Shown here: positions 54,973 to 62,913 of the stretch, in pieces
Numbering within the stretch: the stretch's first letter is position 1
How the letters are laid out: each line of letters opens with the position of its first letter
Source: Rubripirellula obstinata
Lineage (GTDB): Bacteria; Planctomycetota; Planctomycetia; Pirellulales; Pirellulaceae
Direction: 5' to 3'
Assembly: GCF_001642955.1 (NCBI RefSeq)
Contig: NZ_LWSK01000016.1
Coordinates: 1-64,000 of the forward strand
DNA length: 64,000 nt
The notes under the pieces: generated by a model
Database searches by the model: none
Told to the model about the DNA's origin: nothing
The model's input: only the letters and a program-made list of their open reading frames with translations
Position numbers and translations under genes: made by a program

Positions 54973-55055
54973 CCTACGAATGGGTCTGCCGATTCAACGT
55001 GGCCTTTCGCGATGTTTGTTTCGATGCAGGCAAGCGATCGGCTGGCGGCGCTAAA

Positions 55056-55132
55056 GTAGGCCGTAGCGAGTGGAGCGAGTTACGGCAGGGCAGCACAAAA
55101 TGCCGTCACTCGCTCCGCTCACCACGGCCTAC
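55056..55132. repeat. Inverted repeat GTAGGCCGTAGCGAG (family D)
   Basis: GTAGGCCGTAGCGAGTGGAG then CGAGTTACGGCA pairs with TGCCGTCACTCGCTCCGCTC then ACCACGGCCTAC. Confidence 0.88.
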
Positions 55133-55284
55133 GAATGGGGCTGCCGATTCAACGTGCCTGTCCCCGTGTTTCGTGTTTGTTTCGCTTTTGCCTTATCCAT
55201 TGACATTTCCGCACCCAGTGTTGAAAGTTAGGGGTTCCAAAGAAGCAATCTTTCCCTCTTTTGACTAGTCCCTGCGGGACCCCT

Positions 55285-56733
55285 ATGAACGCTACTGACT
55301 CGCCTCAGACGATGCCTCCTCAGACGATGCCCCCTCAGACGATGCTGGACAAGATCTGGCAAGAACACGTTGTCCACGCCCCCGAATCTGGACCGGCGAT
55401 TCTGTACGTTGACCTGCACTTGGTCCACGAAGTCACCAGCCCCCAGGCGTTTGAGGGACTGCGAATCAACAAGCGTCCGATCCGGCAACCAGCCCGCACG
55501 ATCGCCACACCCGATCACAATGTGCCCACCAGCGACCGGTCGCTGCCGATCGCGGATGAGATCAGTCGCAAGCAGATCGAAACGCTGCGTCAAAACTGTA
55601 AAGAGTTTGGCGTGACGCTGTTCGATATCAACGATGTCCGCCAAGGAATCGTTCACGTCATCGGTCCCGAAAATGGGTACACTCAACCCGGCATGACGAT
55701 CGTTTGCGGTGACTCGCACACGGCGACTCATGGTGCGTTCGGTTCGTTAGCGTTCGGTATCGGAACCAGCGAAGTCGAACACGTTCTGGCGACGCAGACG
55801 TTGTTGCAGTTCAAACCGAAGACATTCGAGCTTCGGGTCGATGGTGAATTGGGTCGCGGTGTGACAGCCAAGGACATGATCTTGTACTTGATCGGTCAGA
55901 TCGGGACGGCGGGCGGAACCGGGTACGTTCTGGAATACACCGGCGACTGCATTTCAGCGCTGACGATGGAAGAACGCATGACGGTTTGCAATATGTCGAT
56001 CGAAGCCGGTGCTCGTGCCGGCATGATCGCACCAGACCAAACGACGTTTGATTACTTGGATGGCTTGCCCGAAGCACCCAAGGATTTCGCGGCGGCGGTT
56101 GAGCGTTGGAAAAAGCTTCCCAGTGATCCGGGTGCGGTCTACGACAAGTCGAACGTTTACAAAGGCAGCGATATCGAACCGCAGGTGACTTGGGGTACCA
56201 ACCCCGGACAAGTTCGCAGTGTTCGTGCCAACATTCCTGATCCGTCTGAATTTGATAACGCGACCGATCAGAAAACCACACGCGACTCGCTGGATTACAT
56301 GGGATTGAAAGCCGGTACACCGATCGGTGACGTCAAACTGGATCGCATTTTTATCGGCTCTTGCACCAACGCACGGATCGAAGATCTTCGGGCTGCCGCG
56401 GCCGTCTTGAAGGGGCATCATGTCAGCAGCGATCTGGAAGCGATGGTGGTGCCGGGTAGCGGACGGGTGAAATTACAGGCTGAGCAAGAAGGCCTGCATC
56501 ACATTTTCAAAGAAGCTGGATTTGATTGGCGAGAAGCCGGGTGCAGCATGTGCTTGGCAATGAACCCGGACAAGTTGGCACCGGGCGAGCGATGTGCCAG
56601 TACCAGCAACCGCAACTTTGAAGGACGGCAAGGCAAAGGAGGCCGAACCCACTTGGTCAGCCCCGCGATGGCCGCTGCGGCAGCAGTCAAAGGTCACTTT
56701 GTTGATATCCGCGACTGGAATTACAAGGAGTAG
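55285..56733 (+). CDS. leuC: 3-isopropylmalate dehydratase large subunit
   Basis: 482 aa from ATG 55285; homology begins at [10 protein letters not shown]. Aconitase-family motifs: [37 protein letters not shown] near residue 150, 4Fe-4S cysteines in [13 protein letters not shown] and [12 protein letters not shown], and [12 protein letters not shown]. With LeuD it isomerises isopropylmalate in leucine synthesis. A 15-bp repeat at 55303-55347 provides three extra in-frame ATG codons (55312, 55327, 55342), so the true start may be any; a 463-aa product from 55342 fits the family length best. Confidence 0.96.
   Translation: MNATDSPQTMPPQTMPPQTMLDKIWQEHVVHAPESGPAILYVDLHLVHEVTSPQAFEGLRINKRPIRQPARTIATPDHNVPTSDRSLPIADEISRKQIETLRQNCKEFGVTLFDINDVRQGIVHVIGPENGYTQPGMTIVCGDSHTATHGAFGSLAFGIGTSEVEHVLATQTLLQFKPKTFELRVDGELGRGVTAKDMILYLIGQIGTAGGTGYVLEYTGDCISALTMEERMTVCNMSIEAGARAGMIAPDQTTFDYLDGLPEAPKDFAAAVERWKKLPSDPGAVYDKSNVYKGSDIEPQVTWGTNPGQVRSVRANIPDPSEFDNATDQKTTRDSLDYMGLKAGTPIGDVKLDRIFIGSCTNARIEDLRAAAAVLKGHHVSSDLEAMVVPGSGRVKLQAEQEGLHHIFKEAGFDWREAGCSMCLAMNPDKLAPGERCASTSNRNFEGRQGKGGRTHLVSPAMAAAAAVKGHFVDIRDWNYKE
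55303..55347. repeat. 15-bp tandem repeat at the leuC start
   Basis: Three units CCTCAGACGATGCCT, CCTCAGACGATGCCC and CCTCAGACGATGCTG. Each encodes PQTM with an in-frame ATG. Confidence 0.93.
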
Positions 56734-56750
56734 AGAGTAGAGAGTAGGGA

Positions 56751-56867
56751 AAAAGGTGTTAGGCATTAGGTTTTAGGAAGATACCACGCCTGACGCCGCC
56801 AGCCTTTTGCACCCTCCCGATTGCTGTTCCCAATACCTAACGCCTAACGCCTAACGCCTAATACCTA
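56751..56867. repeat. TAACGCC tandem repeat and inverted partner
   Basis: AGGTGTTAGGCATTAGGTTT at 56755 faces CCTAACGCCTAACGCCTAAC at 56836, giving a 7-bp repeat of three to four units in a hairpin between leuC and leuD. Confidence 0.75.
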
Positions 56868-56872
56868 CTTCC

Positions 56873-57466
56873 ATGCAAAACTTTACGATACACACCGGCA
56901 TCGTTGCCACGATGGACCGCGCCAACGTTGACACTGACCAAATCATCCCCAAGCAATTCTTAAAGCGAATTGAACGAACGGGTTTTGGCCAATTCTTGTT
57001 TTACGATTGGCGGTTCATGGACGATGGCACAACGCCTAATCCTGAATTCGAACTCAACCGGATCAACGTCAAGGGTTCGTCGGTGCTGGTCACTCGGCAA
57101 AACTTCGGCAGCGGTAGCAGCCGCGAGCATGCGGTTTGGGCGCTGGAAGATTACGGCTTCCGCAGCGTCATCGCGCCTTCGTTTGCCGACATCTTTTTCA
57201 ACAACTGTTTCAAGAACGGTGTGCTTCCGATCGTGCTGCCCGAATCCGACATTGACGAATTGTTTGAACGAGCGGAAAAGCATCCGAATTATCAGATCAC
57301 CGTCGATCTGGAAAACCAAAAGATCACCGACGATCACGGTTTCGAACGCAGCTTTGATGTCGATCCCAGCCGACGCCACAACCTGCTGCACGGCCTGGAC
57401 GACATCGCTCAAACGTTGCAGCACGAAGACAAGATCACGGCCTATGAAGCAGCCCGAACCTGGTAG
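56873..57466 (+). CDS. leuD: 3-isopropylmalate dehydratase small subunit
   Basis: 197 aa, usual length. [18 protein letters not shown] near residue 17, [14 protein letters not shown] near 76 and [17 protein letters not shown] near 100 are the swivel-domain signatures. Forms the heterodimer with LeuC. 140 bases of repeat DNA separate it from leuC, but both are on one strand and probably cotranscribed. Confidence 0.96.
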   Translation: MQNFTIHTGIVATMDRANVDTDQIIPKQFLKRIERTGFGQFLFYDWRFMDDGTTPNPEFELNRINVKGSSVLVTRQNFGSGSSREHAVWALEDYGFRSVIAPSFADIFFNNCFKNGVLPIVLPESDIDELFERAEKHPNYQITVDLENQKITDDHGFERSFDVDPSRRHNLLHGLDDIAQTLQHEDKITAYEAARTW

Positions 57467-57544
57467 TGGGATATTCCTTAGGCCGAATGAATCCTATGCC
57501 ACGTTTTAGATCCGACCTGTCGCAAAGATAAAAGTGAATCGCAA

Positions 57545-58003
57545 TTAATCTTCTTTTGGTCTTGGAAGTCGGTCGGTGAGGTCTTTGATAAATTGGTCGC
57601 GGTTGACGGGAGAAATGATCACGCTTTTCTGGTTCGTTTTGATCTCAACTCGATTCAGCGACAACGCGGGACCGCTACGCCATGTCGATGTTCGCTGAAC
57701 GGATTCGATGTCGTTGTACGTGATTCGATAAAACACAAAGAGTCCGCAGCGAATGGAGATGGCGTCCGCGGTTAGCGTGTAACGGCACGGCAGCGTGAAC
57801 GCGATGGAAACCAAGAGTGTGAACGCGGCTGCTGCGAACAGGATCGCGGCGTCGTCGGCTTTCCCGTTGGCAAAGCAATAGACACCGATCGCTGCGCTGG
57901 TAAGCGGTGACAACAGCAACAGTGCGATTACCCATCGATCAATCGCCGATTCGTAGACTTTGATTTGGGTGGTGGGATGAGAAGGTGATTCAGGATCTTT
58001 CAT
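57545..58003 (-). CDS. Bacterial PH-domain membrane protein (bPH_4-like)
   Basis: 152 aa. Two membrane segments (residues about 24-65) and a C-terminal PH-like domain: LPCRYTLTADAISIRCGLFV, RITYNDIESVQRT and PALSLNRVEIKTNQKSVIIS PVNRDQF, the pattern of the YyaB/bPH_4 family. Role unknown, perhaps membrane or envelope stress. Its ATG overlaps the stop of the VTT-domain gene (ATGA 58000-58003), so the two are coupled. Confidence 0.8.
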   Translation of the reverse strand: MKDPESPSHPTTQIKVYESAIDRWVIALLLLSPLTSAAIGVYCFANGKADDAAILFAAAAFTLLVSIAFTLPCRYTLTADAISIRCGLFVFYRITYNDIESVQRTSTWRSGPALSLNRVEIKTNQKSVIISPVNRDQFIKDLTDRLPRPKED

Positions 58004-58710
58004 GAGGCTGTTTCGATTGCGTTCTGTGTCGGGTGTCGCGTTTGGTTTTCACGGATTCGCCGCATTGCCTGTTTTGGAACGATGACGGAAACCAAGATGC
58101 CACCAACGATCGCAATCGCGATGCTAATCCATTGGGCCACGGTCGTGCTGGAATCACTGGCCAATGCCGCCGCCGTGCCGCTGTGGACCCAAAGGATTTG
58201 AGGAATCACGGCGACGGCTGCGGCAGCAAGATACGGTTTTTGACGAGCCCGACAGGATCCCATCGCGTAGCTAATCACCATGGTGGGCACCGGCGAGAGA
58301 CGAACGAGCAGGTGCGAAGCGAAACCTGCTTCGGCAGCCATTTCCGTCATCGATCGGACGATCGACTCTTGATCGGTTGCGACATCCTTGTTTTCGCCGG
58401 GCGATCGATGCATCCACCAGCGGCCGATGTGATAATTCAGCAGGGCCGCCGTCACGGCTGACACCAGCATCAAGCCGCTGCCAAGCCAGGTTCCGAACAA
58501 CGCACCCGCCGAGATCGACATCACGGTTTTCGGAACGCAGGCGGACATAAGAATGACGCCGAAGCATACGAAAAAAATTGGTGCGAACGGTCCGGACCTT
58601 TCCAGCCAATGTCTCAACTCGGCGAAATCCATTTTCCAGTGGATCAACAACGCAAGAGCTGCCAACAAAAAAGCGGGCAGCAAAATTCGATAGACTTTAT
58701 GCCGGTACAA
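58000..58710 (-). CDS. TVP38/TMEM64 (VTT/SNARE-associated) family membrane protein
   Basis: 236 aa with five to six membrane segments. VTT-domain motifs: SACVPKTVMSISAGALFGTW near residue 56 and LVRLSPVPTMVISYAMGSC near 135, the latter matching the RxSPxxP reentrant element. Relatives (DedA/TMEM41/VMP1 superfamily) move lipids across bilayers. Overlaps the PH-domain gene downstream by 4 bases. Confidence 0.87.
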   Translation of the reverse strand: MYRHKVYRILLPAFLLAALALLIHWKMDFAELRHWLERSGPFAPIFFVCFGVILMSACVPKTVMSISAGALFGTWLGSGLMLVSAVTAALLNYHIGRWWMHRSPGENKDVATDQESIVRSMTEMAAEAGFASHLLVRLSPVPTMVISYAMGSCRARQKPYLAAAAVAVIPQILWVHSGTAAALASDSSTTVAQWISIAIAIVGGILVSVIVPKQAMRRIRENQTRHPTQNAIETAS

Positions 58711-58850
58711 TTTCGGTCAGTACGCTTTTCGACTGGTGCAATATGAATGTTGCAATTCGGATGGGGTGAGTGCACCTTACGGGTTGCAATCCGTAAGGCT
58801 GTGAGTGAGTAAGCAATCCCAAAACTTGTACTTCAACTCTCACGGCGAAG

Positions 58851-58954
58851 GTTTAGGTTTAGGTTTGAGTTTAGGTTTGAGTTTAGGTTTGAGTTTAGGT
58901 TTGAGTTTAGGTTTGAGTTTAGGTTTAAGTTTAGGTTTAAGTTTAGGTTTGAGA
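58851..58954. repeat. 12-bp tandem repeat GTTTAGGTTTGA
   Basis: About 8.5 units with G/A variation. Low GC and no ORF. It lies in the 450-base spacer between the VTT gene and the P-loop ATPase gene. Confidence 0.93.
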
Positions 58955-58981
58955 TAACTTCACAGCTTAGCACCGTTGGAG

Positions 58982-59061
58982 TCCAGGCTTCAGCCGTTTG
59001 AGCACTTCATAGAAGGTTCCAATTCCGCCGAGATCATAAGCGGCTAAAGCCTGGACTCCAG
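58982..59061. repeat. Inverted repeat GGAGTCCAGGCTTCAGCCG (family H)
   Basis: GGAGTCCAGGCTTCAGCCG at 58979-58998 pairs with CGGCTAAAGCCTGGACTCC ending at about 59060. Confidence 0.85.
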
Positions 59062-59161
59062 CAAATACCGCCATGCCTCAGCAAACCGTAAGATGCACTC
59101 GTTGGGTTTGATTGGGCCTCCGAAACATCATAGCTCCTCTTTTGAAGAATCACATCGCGCG

Positions 59162-59833
59162 ATGATCGACATGGATTTAGATTCTGTTTGCGATGCTGGC
59201 CGCTTGTCGGACGGGCCAGCCTGGCAACCCTGGTCTCGGCTGAACTTGTTCCGCAATCCGTTCGGTGAATTGTCGATCGCTGAGCGTGCTGAATTGGCGA
59301 TCGTGAACGAAAACTTGCTCGACCAGATCACGCTGGACCTGCGGACGGCGATTGAATTTATTGGCGATTGCGGGCGTGGGAAATCGACTCGATTGCATTG
59401 GCTGGGATCTCGTTTGCCGCAGGCGACCTATGTTTACCTTCCCGAAGAAGGCCCCGTGCCAGCGATTCCGTTCGGCAATCCGCTGATCATCGATGAGGCT
59501 CAGCGAATGAACCGATCGGCAAAGCGGTCCGTGTTTGCGACGGGGGTTCCGCTGATCTTGGGAACCCACCAAAGTCTGTCGCGATGCTTGCGGCGTTGGG
59601 GTTACCAAGTCCAAAGCGTTCGCATCGGGCAACAGAACACAGCGTCTTTGATTCAACAAATTCTGAATCGTCGAATCGAGGCATCACGCAGTGGCGATGG
59701 ACCGATTCCCATCGTTTCGGCGCAAGAGGCTGGTTGGCTGTTTGATGAATTCGGCAGCGATCTTCGATCGGTCGAAGGGTTCATGTACGAACAATTTCAA
59801 CGGCGTATCGCGGATCTGATGGATCGGGATTGA
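59162..59833 (+). CDS. P-loop NTPase of unknown role
   Basis: 223 aa from ATG 59162 (ATG 59093 would add 23 residues). Walker A GDCGRGKST near residue 68 and Walker B PLIIDEAQRMNR near 110, with a possible sensor 1 in PLILGTHQSLSR and a polar C-terminal helical part. The ExeA/TniB-like AAA pattern (LFRNPFGELSI near the N-terminus) is suggestive. It precedes the arrestin-like membrane protein gene by 30 bases on the same strand, so they may work together; I know of no described system with this pair. Confidence 0.8.
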   Translation: MIDMDLDSVCDAGRLSDGPAWQPWSRLNLFRNPFGELSIAERAELAIVNENLLDQITLDLRTAIEFIGDCGRGKSTRLHWLGSRLPQATYVYLPEEGPVPAIPFGNPLIIDEAQRMNRSAKRSVFATGVPLILGTHQSLSRCLRRWGYQVQSVRIGQQNTASLIQQILNRRIEASRSGDGPIPIVSAQEAGWLFDEFGSDLRSVEGFMYEQFQRRIADLMDRD

Positions 59834-59863
59834 TGAGGCTTTCCAAAAAGGGAAATTACTGAG

Positions 59864-61243
59864 ATGTCGAAACCAAAATTGTCAGTTGAATTGACCGAAC
59901 CAGATCGAATTTTCCGTGGCGGTGATACGGTCACCGGTGTCGTCCGCGTGGATGTCGACAAAGACATCGCCTGTAATGGTTTGGTGATTCAAATAGGTTG
60001 GCGGACGCATGGCCGCGGAAATGTGACTTCAAAGATCGGCGATTCGGTCACGGCGTTTCAGGGGCAATGGCAGGAAGGAGAATCGCTGGAGTATCCGTTT
60101 GAGTTGAAGGCTCTGGATTGGCCGCCGACGTACCACGGGCACTTTTTGAATGTCGATCATTACGTGGATGCACGAGCCAAAATTGCCTGGTCGTTTGATC
60201 CGAAAGCCTCCGCCGCGTTTCAGATGGTGCCATTGCAAGCACCCGCGGACTCATCGGCGGCGAAAGCCAATTCCTTACCAGCGAAGGTGTTTGTGGCCTT
60301 GATACTGATGGTGGCGATGGTGGCGGTCTTTGCAGGGTTCGCGGGGGTTGTCCTAGGATTGGGTTGGATTGGACTTCCATTTTTTCTGCTGCCAATCGGC
60401 GGGATCGGGTTTTGGTTTCTGAAAAACTGGTTGCCAAAGTATCTGCTTGGAAATGTCGAATGTGAATTGTCGGATTCATTGATTGTTCCCGGTGGATCGT
60501 TAACGGGCGAACTTGTTTTGAAGCCTCGACGAAGCGTTGGGATCAACGGAATTAACGTCAAGCTAGAAGGCCGCGAACAAGTGGTCAGCGGTAGCGGCAG
60601 CAACAAAACCACTCACCGGCATGTTTTCTTTGAACAAGAAGAAACGCTTCGCGAGGCGGGAAAATTGATGCCGGGCACTGAGCTGCGTTTACCGATTGCG
60701 ATGGAAGTTCCCAGCAACGCTCCCTTGTCGCTGAATCTGGCAGCGAACGAATTGATTTGGACCGTGGTGGTGCGAATCGACATTCCACGCTGGCCAGATT
60801 GGGTCAAGACGATGGTCTTTCAAGTCGTGCCATCCGGCGAGTCTGTGACGTCCGATGCTGCCAATTTAGCGATGCCAAAGGCGGGGACTGAATCCAGTTC
60901 GGGGATCACGTTTGAAGAATCCGTCAATCATCTGTGGCAGGTTCGCGCTGATCGTGACCAGCGAGATATGCTGGTTGATGCGATCGCGGGATTGACGTTT
61001 TCGGTGACCGCGATCATCGAACGACGTCTGTTGTACGGAGGTGATCATGATGCCAACGTGTATCCGCAAGGTCACAGTGTTTGGGCAAGATTTCCCAACC
61101 CAGAATTGCCACTGGTGCTGTTTGTTCCGCACGATATGGGCGAGGAATTCGAGCAATTGGGGCGTCAGCAGTGGACCGGCCAAGCAACGGTGGTCGGCTG
61201 GGACGATGATCATGGTCGGCTGCAGTTGGCGGTTGAGTCGTAG
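59864..61243 (+). CDS. Membrane protein with two arrestin-like domains
   Basis: 459 aa. Residues 1-125 form an arrestin-N-like beta domain (LSVELTEPDRIFRGGDTVTG, HGHFLNVDHYVDARAKIAW). Two membrane helices at about 142-192 follow, then a second similar domain (about 203-330: LIVPGGSLTGELVLKP, PSNAPLSLNLAANELIWTVV). The C-terminal 100 residues are alpha/beta and unassigned. Bacterial arrestin-like folds are known from Spo0M, but I know no characterised membrane-spanning double form. ATG 59864. Adjacent ATPase suggests a shared, possibly trafficking or signalling role. Confidence 0.7.
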   Translation: MSKPKLSVELTEPDRIFRGGDTVTGVVRVDVDKDIACNGLVIQIGWRTHGRGNVTSKIGDSVTAFQGQWQEGESLEYPFELKALDWPPTYHGHFLNVDHYVDARAKIAWSFDPKASAAFQMVPLQAPADSSAAKANSLPAKVFVALILMVAMVAVFAGFAGVVLGLGWIGLPFFLLPIGGIGFWFLKNWLPKYLLGNVECELSDSLIVPGGSLTGELVLKPRRSVGINGINVKLEGREQVVSGSGSNKTTHRHVFFEQEETLREAGKLMPGTELRLPIAMEVPSNAPLSLNLAANELIWTVVVRIDIPRWPDWVKTMVFQVVPSGESVTSDAANLAMPKAGTESSSGITFEESVNHLWQVRADRDQRDMLVDAIAGLTFSVTAIIERRLLYGGDHDANVYPQGHSVWARFPNPELPLVLFVPHDMGEEFEQLGRQQWTGQATVVGWDDDHGRLQLAVES

Positions 61244-61253
61244 TTTTTTTTGG

Positions 61254-61342
61254 CCCACAGATGGCTTTCGCAGACCCACGGATGATTGCGCCCAAACTAC
61301 CCACAAAATCCGTGGGTCTGCGAAAGCCATCCGTGGGCATCT
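61254..61342. repeat. Inverted repeat around CCCACGGAT (family F)
   Basis: CAGATGGCTTTCGCAGACCC and ACGGAT pair with ATCCGTGGGTCTGCGAAAGC then CATCCG. Lies between the arrestin-like gene and purQ. Confidence 0.88.
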
Positions 61343-61445
61343 TCTTCCGGTTCTGGATCTGCACACCGCTACGCAAGTTTGCCTAGCGTGGCTATAGTCC
61401 CGTGCTGAATCGGTAGCCAATTCTTTCACTTCAGCGACCCACTTC

Positions 61446-62261
61446 ATGTCTTCCGCAAAAGTTCAACCGCGTGTTCTAGTTTTGCGTGCCCCCGGCACGA
61501 ATTGTGACGAAGAGACTGCCTATGCGTTTGAGCAAGCCGGCGCGGTTGCTGAACGAGTTCACGTCAATCGCTTGATTGAAAATCCGGCGCTGAAAGATCG
61601 GTATCAGATCTTGTGCTTTCCAGGCGGATTTAGTTACGGGGACGACATCGCAGCCGGTCGCATTTTGGCGACTCGGTTGCGAGAACATCTGGCCGAGATG
61701 GTGGACTCGTTCGTTCACGGTCAAGGCGATCGTTTGGTGCTAGGGATTTGTAACGGCATGCAAGTGATGATGCGTCTGGGCGTTCTGACCGAGGGCGCAG
61801 GTCAGGATGATTTGCCTAGCGCGACATTGGCTTGGAACAATCACGGTCGTTTCGAGGACCGTTGGGTTCACTTGGTCGTCGATCCCGATTCGCCGTGCGT
61901 ATTCACTCGTGGAATCGACAAGATGTATTTGCCGATGGCTCATGCCGAAGGCAAGTTTGTCGCTCGTGACGAGGAAGCGCTCGAATCACTTGGTAGCCAA
62001 GGTCGTTTGTCGCTTCGTTATGCGACTGAAACGCAAACCGATGTGGTGGATGATATCTTGCCGTTTCCGATCAACCCCAACGGTGCCGATGCCAACGTCG
62101 CTGGTGTTTGCGATTCGACTGGCCGAGTATTCGGTTTAATGCCGCACCCCGAACGCCACGTCGATGCGACTCACCATCCGTTTTGGACTCGTCGAAAAGA
62201 ACAGCCCGAATTCGGTGACGGTCACGCAATGTTTCAAAATGCGGTTGATTGGTTCGCGTAG
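61446..62261 (+). CDS. purQ: Phosphoribosylformylglycinamidine synthase, glutaminase subunit
   Basis: 271 aa. Class I glutamine amidotransferase: LRAPGTNCDEE at residues 13-23, FPGGFSYGDD, nucleophile Cys in LGICNGMQVM near 101 and the catalytic His/Glu in LMPHPERHVD near 236. PurQ supplies ammonia to PurL in purine synthesis. The 40-residue insertion common in this longer PurQ group is present. It stands alone here, with purL and purS elsewhere. Confidence 0.95.
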   Translation: MSSAKVQPRVLVLRAPGTNCDEETAYAFEQAGAVAERVHVNRLIENPALKDRYQILCFPGGFSYGDDIAAGRILATRLREHLAEMVDSFVHGQGDRLVLGICNGMQVMMRLGVLTEGAGQDDLPSATLAWNNHGRFEDRWVHLVVDPDSPCVFTRGIDKMYLPMAHAEGKFVARDEEALESLGSQGRLSLRYATETQTDVVDDILPFPINPNGADANVAGVCDSTGRVFGLMPHPERHVDATHHPFWTRRKEQPEFGDGHAMFQNAVDWFA

Positions 62262-62265
62262 GAAA

Positions 62266-62333
62266 TCGTCGCCTTTCGCTCCGCGAAAGTTGCGTTCACT
62301 CGCTGCTTTCGCGGAGCGAAAGGCGACGATGAC
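62266..62333. repeat. Inverted repeat CGCCTTTCGCTCCGCGAAAG (family G)
   Basis: ATCGTCGCCTTTCGCTCCGC then GAAAG pairs with CTTTCGCGGAGCGAAAGGCG then ACGAT, nearly perfect. It sits between two convergent genes and may terminate both. Confidence 0.92.
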
Positions 62334-62774
62334 CTACAGATGAATGCTGCAACCGTCGCTGTCGCAGGCCTTCTTTCCCGCCAGCTTGTAACGTCGCTTG
62401 GCGACTTGGTTGTACAGCCATCGCCACAACCCAGCGGTGCCGGGCAGATGCAAAAACGGCATCGCGGGCCACAGGATCGGTAGCCGACGGGTCAGATATT
62501 TGACCGCTTCGCTGCCGCCATGGGCCGTCCCGGATCCGTCGATCACATACATTTGGGCCATCAGGTCGTCGTAGCTGAGTTCTGGATATCGCTGAGTCAC
62601 GCGGTCATCGTGCAGCGATAGGAATGACAATCGTTTTCCACCGATGTCCAAACGGCGAAGATTGCGGACTTGCCCGATGCAGAAATTGCAGTTTCCGTCA
62701 TAAATCACCACATCCGATTGCGTCGGCAAATCGGCTCTGGAATCGGGATCTGGAAGTTCGACGCGTCGCAGCAT
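62334..62774 (-). CDS. DCC family thiol-disulfide oxidoreductase (DUF393)
   Basis: 146 aa from ATG 62774. VVIYDGNCNFCIGQVRNLRR near residues 22-41 carries the signature DGxCxxC, then FLSLHDDRV and GGSEAVKYLTRR typical of the family. Probably a thioredoxin-like reductase with unknown partners. The C-terminus KKACDSDGCSIHL adds two further cysteines. The frame upstream of 62774 enters a family E repeat and is not used. Confidence 0.88.
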   Translation of the reverse strand: MLRRVELPDPDSRADLPTQSDVVIYDGNCNFCIGQVRNLRRLDIGGKRLSFLSLHDDRVTQRYPELSYDDLMAQMYVIDGSGTAHGGSEAVKYLTRRLPILWPAMPFLHLPGTAGLWRWLYNQVAKRRYKLAGKKACDSDGCSIHL

Positions 62775-62843
62775 GGTTTCAATCGCAAAAAAGCAGCAAA
62801 AATTAGGACTGATCGCGTTGCCACGATTGTCCTTATACTGATT

Positions 62844-62876
62844 GTAGGCCGGAACAAGCCAAAAGAAGTTCCGGCA
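62844..62876. repeat. family E repeat, short copy
   Basis: GTAGGCCGGAACAAGCC followed by GAAGTTCCGGCA; the arms are short here. Confidence 0.65.
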
Positions 62877-62913
62877 TCCATCAGATCTTGAATCTAACCG
62901 CAGAGTATTCGTC

